Of a DNA stretch of 64,000 bases, positions 16,595-25,415 are shown one piece after another. The notes beneath the pieces are model-generated. The model saw only the letters and a list, made by a program, of their open reading frames with translations, had not been told where the DNA came from and made no database searches. A program made the position numbers and the translations under genes. The stretch comes from JBGSQR01 sp964509295. Its GTDB lineage: Bacteria; Desulfobacterota; Desulfuromonadia; Geobacterales; Pseudopelobacteraceae. The stretch spans positions 124,001-188,000 of the forward strand of contig CAZDWS010000002.1 in the NCBI GenBank assembly GCA_964509295.1. The letters run 5' to 3'. Position 1 is the first letter of the stretch, and every line of letters begins with the position of its first letter.

Positions 16595-17530
16595 CTAATT
16601 TATCCCCATCTGCCTCAGGTTGTTGATGTCCCGCAAAGGCGGTGCCCCGAACAGTCGGTTGTATTCCCGGCTGAACTGGGACGGGCTCTCGTAACCAACC
16701 TGAAATGCAGCGTTTGCTGCATCCATGCGTTCTGCCAGCATTAAACGTCTGGCTTCCTGTAAACGGAGCTGTTTCTGGAACTGCAAGGGGCTAAGAGCGG
16801 TCATTGACCGGAAGTGATGGTGAAAGGTAGAACTGCTCATGCTGGCCTGGGCAGCCAGGTCATCTATACTTATTGATTGTGTAAAGTTACCTTTTAACCA
16901 ATCAATTGCCCGTGCTATCTGATGACTCTGGCTTCCCGCCGATGCAATCTGGCGCAGGCGCTCACCCTGGTCGCCCACAAGCAGGCGGTAGATGATTTCC
17001 CGCTGGATAACAGGTGCCAGAATTGGAATGTCCTGTTGCTCAGTAAGCAGATCTATCAACCGCTGAAAGGCGGCCAGCAGCGGTACAGTCACTTCGCCGG
17101 TTGCCATGCCACGACTTGATTTTTGCGCGTGTGGCTGTGGAAGATTGCTGTCCACCATCAGTTGTGAGATTTCTCGCAGATCAAGTTTCAATTTGAGCCC
17201 CAGATAAGGCTTCTCTGGACTCGCTTCGATAATTTGTACAATTGTGGGTAGATTTACGGACGTGATCAGATAATTGTGCGCATCATACACATAGGAGTCA
17301 TCTCCCAGCATCACTCGCTTGGCCCCTTGTGCAATCAGGCAGATACTCGGTTCGTACATGCCGCTGATCGGTTCGGTCGGCTCGGTCCGCTTATAAAGAG
17401 ACAAACCCGGTACTGCCGTTACTTGCTGTTCACCTTTTTCGGTGCATTGAGCAATACTGTTTCTTACGGTTTCAAGTGTAACTTCCATGTTGTTATTCTT
17501 GAGCTCACTCATAACTGACTCTTTCTTCAT
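16595..17530 (-). CDS. AraC-family regulator (AraC_N cupin type), 311 aa
   Basis: The N-terminal half is the AraC_N sensory domain (PEPSICLIAQG-like segment MYEPSICLIAQGAKRVMLG). The C-terminal 100 residues hold two helix-turn-helix motifs (ISIDDLAAQASMSSSTFHHH and NAAFQVGYESPSQFSREYNR). It is the YqhC-type arrangement: an AraC regulator divergent from a zinc alcohol dehydrogenase gene, which in E. coli responds to aldehydes. The likely targets are the adjacent dehydrogenase and the exported-enzyme operon at 25764, whose leaders share a long motif. The effector is unknown. Confidence 0.92.
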   Translation of the reverse strand: MKKESVMSELKNNNMEVTLETVRNSIAQCTEKGEQQVTAVPGLSLYKRTEPTEPISGMYEPSICLIAQGAKRVMLGDDSYVYDAHNYLITSVNLPTIVQIIEASPEKPYLGLKLKLDLREISQLMVDSNLPQPHAQKSSRGMATGEVTVPLLAAFQRLIDLLTEQQDIPILAPVIQREIIYRLLVGDQGERLRQIASAGSQSHQIARAIDWLKGNFTQSISIDDLAAQASMSSSTFHHHFRSMTALSPLQFQKQLRLQEARRLMLAERMDAANAAFQVGYESPSQFSREYNRLFGAPPLRDINNLRQMGIN

Positions 17531-17600
17531 TGTTTTTACCTGTTAAAATCTTATCCAATCCTGCTGTGTGTTGCAATCATTATCCTGTTTATCGGACTTT

Positions 17601-17673
17601 CAGGCAAGAATTCAACAGGATTGGTCTATCTGCTCCTGTTCCTTCGGGAGTACGGTATAATCATCGACAGGAT
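17601..17673 (+). promoter_or_regulatory. Shared AraC-type control region, copy A (upstream of alcohol dehydrogenase)
   Basis: A 21-base exact match (17614-17634, core ACAGGATTGGTCTATCTGC) is shared with 25676-25696. Similarity extends left (AGGCAA-AAT) and right (GGAGTA ... AATCATC-ACA) over about 70 bases. This is the arrangement expected of a tandem AraC-family binding site. Confidence 0.75.
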
Positions 17674-17806
17674 TTCGCTGGTTGCAGAAAATCTGCAATC
17701 TCGCCGCCAGGTATCCTGAAAAACTGGAGAAGCTGACCAACCGATAAGTAGCAAAGTCCACCGTCTTCAGATAGAAACCAGGTATAAAACAACAGGAGGA
17801 AACATC

Positions 17807-18868
17807 ATGTATCAAGCAAAAGCCTATTCAGTTGCCAGTGCAACATCACCATTTACATCCGACACTATCCAGCGCCGGGAAACAACCGAGCGTGACGTGC
17901 AGATCGAAATTCTCTTCTGCGGCATCTGTCACTCCGACCTCCACACCGCCCGTGACGAGTGGAGCAGTATCATGCCCACAACGTACCCTTGTGTTCCAGG
18001 ACATGAAATCGTCGGTCGCGTCACCAAAGTCGGTTCTGCTGTCAAGAAGTTCAAAGCTGGCGATCTGGTAGGCGTCGGCTGTCTGGTGGATTCGGACCAC
18101 ACCTGCCAAAATTGCAAGGACGATCTGGAGCAGCTCTGCCCCGGTTCAACCTTTACCTACAATTCGCCGGACAAGCACGGGACCGCCCCGGTAACCTACG
18201 GCGGTTATTCTGAAAGCATAGTGGTTGATGAGCACTTTGTACTGCGTGTCCCTGCCAACCTTGAACTGGCCGGAGTTGCGCCGCTGCTCTGCGCTGGTAT
18301 TACAACCTACTCCCCCATACATCGCTGGGGCGATATCAAGGGTAAAAAAGTCGGCATAGTCGGTCTGGGTGGACTGGGGCACATGGGGGTCAAGTTTGCC
18401 AAGGCATTCGGAGCCCACGTTGTGGTCTTTACCACTTCTCCAAGCAAGAAAGAGGATGCCCTTCGCCTGGGTGCGGATGAGGTCATCATTTCCACCAGCC
18501 CCGAAGAGATGAAGAAACATGCCGGTTCGTTCAGTTTCATACTGGATACCATTGCTGCCAACCATGACATCAACGCCTACATCAATATGCTTGGCCGTGA
18601 CGGTAACATTACTCTGGTCGGAGCACCGGATACACCGCTCCAGGTTTCTGCATTTGCTCTGCTGTTCGGTCGAAAAAGCCTTTCCGGTTCGCTGATCGGC
18701 GGCATTGCCGAGACCCAGGAGATGCTGGATTTCTGTTCTGAACACAACATCACATCCGATGTGGAGATTATCCCAATCCAGAAGATCAATGAAGCCTACG
18801 AGAGGATGGTTAAATCGGACGTCAAGTACCGTTTCTCCATTGATATGGCTTCGCTGAAATCTGAATAA
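17807..18868 (+). CDS. Zinc-dependent NAD(P) alcohol dehydrogenase (CAD/YahK type), 353 aa
   Basis: The medium-chain dehydrogenase has the catalytic zinc site in CGICHSDLHTARDEW and GHEIVG, the structural zinc cysteines in DHTCQNCKDDLEQLC, and the Rossmann motif GLGGLGHMGVKFAKA. The segment layout matches the cinnamyl-alcohol-dehydrogenase/YahK group, which reduces many aldehydes with NADPH. It probably detoxifies or recycles aldehydes in the cytoplasm. A GGAGG site precedes the ATG. The gene diverges from the AraC regulator and its leader holds the motif shared with the 25.7-kb operon. A repeat-type terminator follows. Confidence 0.93.
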   Translation: MYQAKAYSVASATSPFTSDTIQRRETTERDVQIEILFCGICHSDLHTARDEWSSIMPTTYPCVPGHEIVGRVTKVGSAVKKFKAGDLVGVGCLVDSDHTCQNCKDDLEQLCPGSTFTYNSPDKHGTAPVTYGGYSESIVVDEHFVLRVPANLELAGVAPLLCAGITTYSPIHRWGDIKGKKVGIVGLGGLGHMGVKFAKAFGAHVVVFTTSPSKKEDALRLGADEVIISTSPEEMKKHAGSFSFILDTIAANHDINAYINMLGRDGNITLVGAPDTPLQVSAFALLFGRKSLSGSLIGGIAETQEMLDFCSEHNITSDVEIIPIQKINEAYERMVKSDVKYRFSIDMASLKSE

Positions 18869-18892
18869 GGATTGATTGGAAGGAAAAGGTGA

Positions 18893-18934
18893 GGGGGCAG
18901 GCGGCTTTTTAATAAAGTTGTCTGCCCTTTTTTA
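18893..18934 (+). terminator. Terminator after alcohol dehydrogenase
   Basis: GGGCAGGCGGCTTT pairs with AAAGTTGTCTGCCC (with G-T pairs), then TTTTTTA. It closely resembles the terminator at 31741-31775, including the preceding AAGGAAAAGG. Confidence 0.85.
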
Positions 18935-19028
18935 GGAGTTCAAATTGTTAATAAAATACCCGTAAATATACCCGAATATGCTCTTATTTTTTCGGGCATC
19001 CAAGATTGTCCCGGCTCCACGGTCTACC

Positions 19029-20375
19029 TCAATTAATGCCAAGGCGCCGCATTTTTTGATAAAGCAGGGGACGAGCAATATCTAACAGTTCTGCTGCTTT
19101 TGTTCTGTTTCCCCGGGTGGATTGCAAGGCATTTTTAATGATTTCTTTTTCTGCAGCAGCTTTCACCTCATTGATTCCCCGACCGGCTATTTGCTTCCCT
19201 TGACCCAAAATTTTAGGTAATAACCATTGAAAATGACATGTCTCAAGGGTGTTGGAGTCACAAAGATTGATTGTTCTTTCAATGGCATGCTCCAGCTCCC
19301 TTACATTTCCAGGCCAATCATACTTGCGGAGGAGTTCCAAGACTTCTGAAGCAACCGATACGGATCCCAACCCGGCAAGATCCGCGTATTTTGATATGAA
19401 TTTATCTACAAGCGCTGGTATATCAGATTTTCGCTCACGGAGCGGCACCAACTTGATCGGGATGACATTCAGGCGATAGAACAGATCAAGCCGGAAGGAG
19501 CCCTGCTTGATCATGTCTTCCAGATTGTCGTTAGTAGCTGCCACAATTCTAACGTCAACCGGTATGGTCCCGCCACCGCCGACCCGCTCGATTTCCCTTT
19601 CCTGCAGAGCTCGAAGCAGTTTTGACTGGGCTGCCAAAGACAGTTGGCTGACCTCATCCAGGAACAAGGTTCCTTTATCTGCCAGCTCAAATTTGCCCTT
19701 TTTGCCTGACCGGCGAGCTCCGGTAAAAGCCCCTTCATCGTAACCGAACAGCTCGGATTCGATGAGATCATGGGGTATGGCGGCACAATTGAGTTTTACA
19801 AATGGATAATGTGATCGTCGGCTTTCCTGGTGCAGGGCGTGGGCGACCAGCTCCTTGCCGGTCCCTGTTTCGCCTTGAATTAATACTGTTGAATTCGCGC
19901 ACGCTGCTTTTAATATTGCTGAACGCAATTCAACGGCACTGTCGCTAGAGCCGATAATGTCCGTTAAAGAATACCTGGCACCGGAATGCGTTTTGACCTT
20001 GTTTTTATAGTAATCCAGTTGACTGCGTAACTCCTGAACAGATTCTATAAGCTTATCAACCCCATCAAATACTGCGTACGACATGGCTCCGATCAAAACG
20101 CCATTTTTAAACAGAGGAAATCTGTTGCAGATAAGAGGTTTTCCCTCGCTATAGAATATGTCGCCCAGTATGGGCTTTCCTGACTCAAGAACAGTCGGCA
20201 GGCGACTTGTGGGAGCCAGTTCTTTGATGTGACGCCCGATCACATTTTTGCTGTCCCAGCCTTTGAATTTAGCATAATTTTCTTCCACGAAAATAACGCG
20301 TGCCTTCACATCAACAACCACCAGCCCATACAGATGTATATGAACCTGCTTCATGATTTCACTGGGACTTGTCAC
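19029..20375 (-). CDS. PAS-containing sigma-54 enhancer-binding protein, 448 aa
   Basis: Residues about 1-115 form a PAS sensor. The AAA+ domain (about 135-370) has Walker A GETGTGKE, the sigma-54 contact loop GAFTGA, and Walker B GTLFLDEV. The C-terminus is a Fis-type helix-turn-helix (RGNRTKAAELLDIARPLLYQ). It belongs to the group of PAS-sensing activators that respond to small metabolites. It is divergent from the BKACE operon, and the intergenic region holds tandem dyads and a sigma-54 promoter, so it very probably activates that operon. The ligand is likely the operon's substrate or a CoA derivative. Confidence 0.93.
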   Translation of the reverse strand: MTSPSEIMKQVHIHLYGLVVVDVKARVIFVEENYAKFKGWDSKNVIGRHIKELAPTSRLPTVLESGKPILGDIFYSEGKPLICNRFPLFKNGVLIGAMSYAVFDGVDKLIESVQELRSQLDYYKNKVKTHSGARYSLTDIIGSSDSAVELRSAILKAACANSTVLIQGETGTGKELVAHALHQESRRSHYPFVKLNCAAIPHDLIESELFGYDEGAFTGARRSGKKGKFELADKGTLFLDEVSQLSLAAQSKLLRALQEREIERVGGGGTIPVDVRIVAATNDNLEDMIKQGSFRLDLFYRLNVIPIKLVPLRERKSDIPALVDKFISKYADLAGLGSVSVASEVLELLRKYDWPGNVRELEHAIERTINLCDSNTLETCHFQWLLPKILGQGKQIAGRGINEVKAAAEKEIIKNALQSTRGNRTKAAELLDIARPLLYQKMRRLGIN

Positions 20376-20694
20376 TGGAAGCGCTCCTTATTCATAAAGG
20401 CGAAGATGTATTTCAACGACACAAATGTATTCAACTGTTACGTCAAATTTTAGCGACCAGGAATAGTCGGATTAAATGACCAAAAATGCAATTGTTCTTT
20501 CATTCATTTTAAATAGTTATTTTTGCAATATATATTCCGAAACATTTCTCTCCGGTTAGTGGTTACGGGTATTGCAATAGTCCATGTTAGACAAACCCTT
20601 CAATGTGACGCTGTTTACAGCAATCCGTTCAATCTGTCAGTTTCGCCGCCATGAACTTAAACCTTCTTTTTTGTGCCAAAAACTACGTGTGAAA

Positions 20695-20736
20695 ACTGTC
20701 AGTATTTTGTGACAGTGTCAGTTTGTAATGACACTG
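20695..20736. promoter_or_regulatory. Two overlapping dyads, probable upstream activating sites
   Basis: ACTGTCA-N8-TGACAGT (20695-20716) and CAGTGTCA-N8-TGACACTG (20713-20736) are both perfect and have the same 8-base spacer, with centres 19 bases (about two helix turns) apart. They lie about 190 bases upstream of the sigma-54 promoter, the usual distance for an enhancer. Confidence 0.8.
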
Positions 20737-20795
20737 TCCGTATCATCCCTTTCGTTGGGAATTCGATGCCGTATTTATTAATTTTCGAATAAATA

Positions 20796-20813
20796 TGTCA
20801 GTGAATACTGACG
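20796..20813. promoter_or_regulatory. Third dyad of the same family
   Basis: TGTCA-N8-TGACG has the same spacing as the two upstream dyads with one changed base. It lies between the enhancer pair and the sigma-54 promoter. Confidence 0.6.
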
Positions 20814-20901
20814 TTGTGCATGTTTTTCTCATAAATACAAAATGCCGTAACATTAATAGTATATGCCACTGAGGCGTATGGTTTTGCCTCTTTTTTAACT
20901 T

Positions 20902-20917
20902 GGGCATTCCGATTGCT
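20902..20917 (+). promoter_or_regulatory. Sigma-54 promoter of the BKACE operon
   Basis: GGGCATTCCGATTGCT matches TGGCACG-N4-TTGCW at the GG and TTGC(T) positions with the required 12-base GG-to-GC distance. Transcription should start near 20928, leaving a ~55-base leader before the 20984 ATG. Confidence 0.75.
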
Positions 20918-20983
20918 ATGGTAACAGTGTTCTGAAAAGAACTGTATTGACATCTGAAACAAAATTTATCAGGAGGAGCTTTA

Positions 20984-21913
20984 ATGGCAAAGCAAAACAA
21001 AATAATCATCACAGCAGCAGTTACAGGGGCAACCCATACCCCGAGTCTGAGTCCTTATTTCCCTTCTACGCCGGAAGAGATAATTAAAGATGCTGTTGAG
21101 GCCCATCAGGCCGGAGCAGCTGTTGTACATGTTCATGCCAGAGATCCGGAAGATTGCCGCCCGACTCCGGATATAAATATCATGCGGGAAATCGTTACCT
21201 CCATCAAGCAGCAGTGCAATGCGGTTGTCTGTATTACAACCGGCGGTGCGGTGTGGATGTCTTCTGAACAGCGTCTGGCACCTGCAGTAGAATTACAGCC
21301 GGAACTGGCCTCCTGCAACGCAGGATCGGTCAACTTTGTGTTTGCCGACCTTGCCGCAAAGATAAAAAATCCAAAATTTGACTGGGAGATTCCCTACCTC
21401 CAGAAAACCAATGAACTAGTCTTTACAAATACATTCACCGGACTTGAGTACTATCTCAAAACCATGAATGAGCTTGGCATACGTCCCGAGTTCGAGGTGT
21501 ATGACGTGGGGATGATTAATAACATCGCCTATTTCAAGGATAAGGGCTTGGTTCAGGGGCCGATTTATTTGCAATTCGTCATGGGAATCCTGGGTGGCAT
21601 CCCCGCTACAGTGGATAATCTTGCCTATCTGGTTAAGACGGCTCGTGAGCAGATCGGCGAATTTGTCTGGTCCTGTGCTGCAGCCGGGAAGGCCCAATTT
21701 CCAATGGTTACAACGGCTTTGGCTATGGGAGGCAACGCACGGGTGGGGTTGGAGGATAACCTGTATCTAAAACCAGGCATTTTGGCCAAATCCAGCGCTG
21801 AACAGGTAATCCAGATTAAGGAAATTGCAGAGCGACTCGGGCTGGAAATTGCCAACTCAGAAGAGGCTCGACAGATTCTGAACCTTAAAGGCATCGATAA
21901 AGTTAATTTTTAA
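20984..21913 (+). CDS. BKACE (DUF849) beta-keto acid cleavage enzyme, 309 aa
   Basis: Family members split a beta-keto acid with acetyl-CoA to give acetoacetate and a new CoA ester, using zinc; the founding enzyme is 3-keto-5-aminohexanoate cleavage enzyme Kce. The TIM-barrel protein has TGATHTPSLSPYFP at the start, the zinc motif VVHVHARDPEDCRPTPD, CITTGG, and the later segments FEVYDVGM and GGNARVGLEDN. The length is typical. A perfect AGGAGGAG site precedes the ATG. It leads an operon with a ketopantoate-reductase-like enzyme, a permease and an SDR under sigma-54 control. The keto-acid substrate is unknown. Confidence 0.93.
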   Translation: MAKQNKIIITAAVTGATHTPSLSPYFPSTPEEIIKDAVEAHQAGAAVVHVHARDPEDCRPTPDINIMREIVTSIKQQCNAVVCITTGGAVWMSSEQRLAPAVELQPELASCNAGSVNFVFADLAAKIKNPKFDWEIPYLQKTNELVFTNTFTGLEYYLKTMNELGIRPEFEVYDVGMINNIAYFKDKGLVQGPIYLQFVMGILGGIPATVDNLAYLVKTAREQIGEFVWSCAAAGKAQFPMVTTALAMGGNARVGLEDNLYLKPGILAKSSAEQVIQIKEIAERLGLEIANSEEARQILNLKGIDKVNF

Positions 21914-21940
21914 CCTGATTAGAACCAATCTGCCGCTAAA

Positions 21941-22045
21941 CCCTTCTCCTTTTGGGAGAAGGTGGCCGAAGGCCGGATGAGGGAGATTTTGACCTTATAA
22001 TCAACGGCTTTCCCTCACCCTAGCCCTCTCCCAGAGGGAGAGGGG
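21941..22045. repeat. REP/BIME-like inverted repeat in the BKACE operon
   Basis: CCCTTCTCC-TTTT-GGGAGAAGG is followed by GGCCGAAGGCC and, inverted, by TCCCTCACCCTAGCCCTCTCCC-AGAGGGAGAGGGG. The two halves are opposite-facing copies of a common intergenic repeat. It may tune mRNA stability between the first and second genes. Confidence 0.8.
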
Positions 22046-22113
22046 ATTGTGCAAAATAATAGCGGGAGAGCAGTGCTAACCATGATTTTCAGTAACCATA
22101 GGGGGGATTCCAA

Positions 22114-23139
22114 ATGAGAACGGCAATAGTTGGAGCAGGTGCGTTGGGCATCATTATCGGTGCCTTGCTGACCAAGAACGGTAAACAGGTTGATTTGATT
22201 GATTCATTTAAAGAAAACGTGGATGCGCTAAATGCCAATGGCGCAAAGGTCACCGGTAATCTTGAGCTCCATCAGCCGGTAAAGGCCATCACACCTGAGC
22301 AAATGACCGGTACTTATGACCTTGTTCTTTTGCTCACCAAGCAGACCGCCAATGAAACGGCTTTGCCCGCTCTGCTGCCTTATCTGCATAAGGATAGTGT
22401 CGTGTGCACTTTGCAGAATGGTGTCCCGGAAGATTCCGTTGCTTCCTATGTGGGCAAGGAAAGAACCATTGGCGGCGCTGTCGGTTTTGGCGCTACCTGG
22501 CTAAGCCCGGGTGTATCTGAACTTACTTCAACAATGGAAGCGGTAGAGAAATTTGCTTTTGAGATTGGCGAAATTGACGGCGAGCTGCGTCCGCGCCTGG
22601 AACAGGTGAAAGAAGTACTAAGTGCTGCCGGCGGAACCACAATTTTGACTAACCTGATGGGCATCCGTTATACCAAACTGCTTATGAATTCAACCTTTAG
22701 CGGTATGTCTGCTGCATTAAACGGTACCTTCAGTGATGTTTTGGCCAATCCCAAGGCCATGGTCTGCGTTGCCCACATTGCGGATGAAGTCATCAAAGTC
22801 TGCCATGCCCTGGGATACCGTATGGTTGAGATGCAGGGCGCAGATATGGAGTTTCTGGAATTGAACAGCAAAGCCGATATTCCATCAAAAATGGATTTCT
22901 ACAAAAAAGTATGGGGCCGACACAATAACAAGGCAAGCATGCTTCAAGACCTGGAAAAGGGCAAAAAAACGGAGATTGATTATATCAACGGTGTGATCTG
23001 TCGAGCTGGCAAACAGTGCGGAATCCCGACTCCTTTTAATGACATGGTTGTCACTTTGGTTAAGGAAGCTGAAGCCAGGGGCGGTGTAAATGACTTCAGT
23101 TATCTTGACCGGTTTAACAATATCATCGATGCCGCTTAA
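22114..23139 (+). CDS. Ketopantoate-reductase-family (PanE/ApbA-like) dehydrogenase, 341 aa
   Basis: An N-terminal Rossmann fold (IVGAGALGIIIGALLTKNG), the family segment LLTKQTAN and TLQNGVPEDS, and the C-terminal helical domain with the conserved lysine region (NLMGIRYTKLLMNSTFSGMSA) place it in the 2-dehydropantoate 2-reductase family. At 341 residues it is longer than PanE (~300). In this catabolic operon it more likely reduces or oxidises an operon intermediate (a 2-keto/2-hydroxy acid) than serves pantothenate synthesis. It follows the repeat element and has its own AGGGGGG site. Confidence 0.85.
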   Translation: MRTAIVGAGALGIIIGALLTKNGKQVDLIDSFKENVDALNANGAKVTGNLELHQPVKAITPEQMTGTYDLVLLLTKQTANETALPALLPYLHKDSVVCTLQNGVPEDSVASYVGKERTIGGAVGFGATWLSPGVSELTSTMEAVEKFAFEIGEIDGELRPRLEQVKEVLSAAGGTTILTNLMGIRYTKLLMNSTFSGMSAALNGTFSDVLANPKAMVCVAHIADEVIKVCHALGYRMVEMQGADMEFLELNSKADIPSKMDFYKKVWGRHNNKASMLQDLEKGKKTEIDYINGVICRAGKQCGIPTPFNDMVVTLVKEAEARGGVNDFSYLDRFNNIIDAA

Positions 23140-23176
23140 CCAGTAAGTGACATTCCAACTTTGAGGAGGATTTGCA

Positions 23177-24574
23177 ATGGAAGTAATTGGAATACTGCTG
23201 AGTCTGTTTCTGTTGATGTACATGGCCTACAGAGGATTTTCCGTAATTTTATTTGCTCCTATTTTTGCGCTCCTGGCGGCCGCAAGCCAGGGCTTCTCGG
23301 TTATGCCTTCATACACCGAGTTGTTCATGGCAAAAACAGCCGTATATGTGAAGTCGTTTTTCCCTATTTTTTTGCTGGGAGCGGTTTTCGGGAAACTGAT
23401 GGAAGGTACGGGATTCGCAAAGTCCATAGCCTTTAAAATATTGGAAATAGTAGGAAAAGATCGTGCAATTCTGGCGGTAGTAATTGCGGGCGGTGTATTG
23501 GCCTATGGCGGTGTAAGTCTCTTCGTCATCGTGTTCGTTATCTATCCATTCGCTGCGGCATTATTTAAAGAAGCCGGTATTCCCAAGAGATTAATACCGG
23601 GAATCGTTGTATTGGGTGGATGTACATATACTATGGATGCTTTGCCCGGTACTCCACAGATTCAAAATATCATTCCGGCCAACTTTTTCGGTACCAATGT
23701 TTACGCCGCGCCCTGGCTGGGCATTATAGGGGCAATACTCATATTCATTCCGGGTATGTACTATCTGGAATGGCGCCGCAAAACAGCAAATGCAAGAGGT
23801 GAGTTTTACGGAGAAAACCATATCCTGGAGCCTGACGAGATCGACAAGGAGTCACTTCCTGACTGGAAACTGGCCATATTGCCACTGCTTGCCGTACTGG
23901 TCATAAACTTTATCATGACCAACATTTATAAGTGGGACCCCAATATACTGGCTCCATTTATGACCATGAAATTGCCATTGGTTGCGCCGGCGGTTAAGAA
24001 TGTCATAGCAATCTGGTCACTAATTATAGCCGTAACTATCGGAATTGTTCTGGCGGTTACTTTAGGTTATCGCAATATGCCCAAGGGTGGTTTGGCTACA
24101 GCAATCAATGCAGGCGCTATCGGTTCATTACTGGCCATTATGAACACCGCTTCCGAAGTCGGTTATGGCAATGTAATTGCGTCACTGCCAGGTTTTAAAT
24201 CCATTTCAGCCGCCCTTTTGAGTATCCAAGTCGGTAACTCACCTTTAGTTTCCGAAGCTGTAACCATAACAACCTTGGCCGGCATTACCGGTTCCGCATC
24301 GGGCGGCATGTCCATCGCCCTTGATCTGATGGCAAAAGACTGGCTGGCCTGGGCAAATTCAATCGGTTTGTCCACTGAAGTCCTTCATCGCGTCGCAGCC
24401 ATGGCATCAGGCGGGATGGACAGTATGCCACATAATGGCGCTGTTATTACGATACTTGCCGTTTGCGGAATGACGCATAAGAAATCCTACCCTGACATAG
24501 GCGCAATTGTAATTATTAAAACCATCGCAGCGTTTGCTGTTATCGCAATCCATATGCTGACAGGCATCATATAA
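23177..24574 (+). CDS. GntP-family permease, 465 aa
   Basis: There are about 12-14 hydrophobic segments with the GntP-type pattern: SFFPIFLLGAVFGKLMEGTG, GGVLAYGGVSLFVIVFVIYP and the central GTPQIQNIIPANFFGT. GntP proteins import gluconate and related hydroxy acids with protons. Here the operon context suggests uptake of a hydroxy acid later oxidised by the SDR and cleaved by BKACE. The start at 23177 has GAGGAGG upstream. It is 37 bases from the previous gene. Confidence 0.85.
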   Translation: MEVIGILLSLFLLMYMAYRGFSVILFAPIFALLAAASQGFSVMPSYTELFMAKTAVYVKSFFPIFLLGAVFGKLMEGTGFAKSIAFKILEIVGKDRAILAVVIAGGVLAYGGVSLFVIVFVIYPFAAALFKEAGIPKRLIPGIVVLGGCTYTMDALPGTPQIQNIIPANFFGTNVYAAPWLGIIGAILIFIPGMYYLEWRRKTANARGEFYGENHILEPDEIDKESLPDWKLAILPLLAVLVINFIMTNIYKWDPNILAPFMTMKLPLVAPAVKNVIAIWSLIIAVTIGIVLAVTLGYRNMPKGGLATAINAGAIGSLLAIMNTASEVGYGNVIASLPGFKSISAALLSIQVGNSPLVSEAVTITTLAGITGSASGGMSIALDLMAKDWLAWANSIGLSTEVLHRVAAMASGGMDSMPHNGAVITILAVCGMTHKKSYPDIGAIVIIKTIAAFAVIAIHMLTGII

Positions 24575-24607
24575 CGGCAGAAGTATTCTAGTTTAAGGGG
24601 ATTTTTT

Positions 24608-25348
24608 ATGCGTGGATTAAAAGACAAGGTAGTACTGATCACCGGGGCGGCCGGAGGGATCGGTAAGGCAACGGCACTGCGCTTCGCTGAGGAGGGCTCT
24701 AAAATTGTGGTCGCTGATTTCTCGGACGGACAAGAAACCGTTCAGGAAATTTGCCGCATGGGTGGCTCAGTCATTTATGTGAATGTGGATGTGAGAGACG
24801 AAAACAGTGTGAATAACATGGTTGCGGAAGTTATAAAAACATTTGGGCGAATAGATGTTCTTATCAATAATGCAGGCATCACAAAAGACAGCATGATGAA
24901 AAAGATGGACAGGGGCACCTGGGATGATGTTATTGCCGTCAATCTTACCGGAGTGTTCAATTGCACATCGGCAGTGCTGCCGCACATGCTGGAGCAGCAC
25001 TGCGGTGTTGTATTGAGTGCATCGTCAGTAGTCGGTCTGTACGGTAATCTGGGCCAAACCAATTATGCCGCTACCAAGTGGGGCGTAATCGGCATGACTA
25101 AAACCTGGGCCAAGGAAATGGCCCACAAGGGTCTGCGTTTCAATTGTGTGGCGCCCGGGTTTATAGGCACCGAAATGGTGAAAAAAATCCCGGAACATGT
25201 GCTGCAGGATAAAATATTAGTCAAGGTTCCGGCAGGGCGTTTGGGGGAGCCAGAAGAGGTTGCCGCCGCGTATGCATTCCTGGCGTCTGATGACGCAAGA
25301 TATATTAATGGTGCGGTGCTTAGCGTCGATGGGGCCTGCACGTTATAA
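24608..25348 (+). CDS. Short-chain dehydrogenase (FabG-like), 246 aa
   Basis: The classical SDR has TGAAGGIGKA (NAD(P) binding), NNAG in INNAGITKDS, the catalytic serine in SASSVVG and the YAATKWG catalytic Tyr-Lys. It resembles beta-ketoacyl-ACP/acetoacetyl-CoA reductases, so it likely interconverts a 3-hydroxy and a 3-keto acid or ester. Placed last in the BKACE operon, it would supply the beta-keto acid for cleavage. A GGGG site precedes the ATG. A strong terminator follows the stop. Confidence 0.92.
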   Translation: MRGLKDKVVLITGAAGGIGKATALRFAEEGSKIVVADFSDGQETVQEICRMGGSVIYVNVDVRDENSVNNMVAEVIKTFGRIDVLINNAGITKDSMMKKMDRGTWDDVIAVNLTGVFNCTSAVLPHMLEQHCGVVLSASSVVGLYGNLGQTNYAATKWGVIGMTKTWAKEMAHKGLRFNCVAPGFIGTEMVKKIPEHVLQDKILVKVPAGRLGEPEEVAAAYAFLASDDARYINGAVLSVDGACTL

Positions 25349-25385
25349 GTGCGTGGATAGATTTGAGTAGAGAGACATCCCTGAA

Positions 25386-25415
25386 AAAGGCGACCAAATC
25401 GGTCGCCTTTGCTGT
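25386..25415 (+). terminator. Terminator after the BKACE operon
   Basis: AAAGGCGACC / GGTCGCCTTT is a perfect 10-bp stem with a 5-base loop, followed by GCTGTTTT. Confidence 0.85.

Larger units (their letters stand above)
20376..20983. other. 608-base control region between activator and BKACE operon
   Basis: No gene is supported. It holds three TGTCA-N8-TGAC(A/G) dyads (20695-20716, 20713-20736, 20796-20813) and a sigma-54 promoter at 20902-20917, each listed separately. The first ~300 bases next to the activator gene are AT-rich and show nothing clear. Confidence 0.7.

Noticed and set aside
17530..17736. Open frame upstream of the alcohol dehydrogenase
   Set aside because: It lies over the shared regulatory region, has no ribosome site and no family-like sequence.
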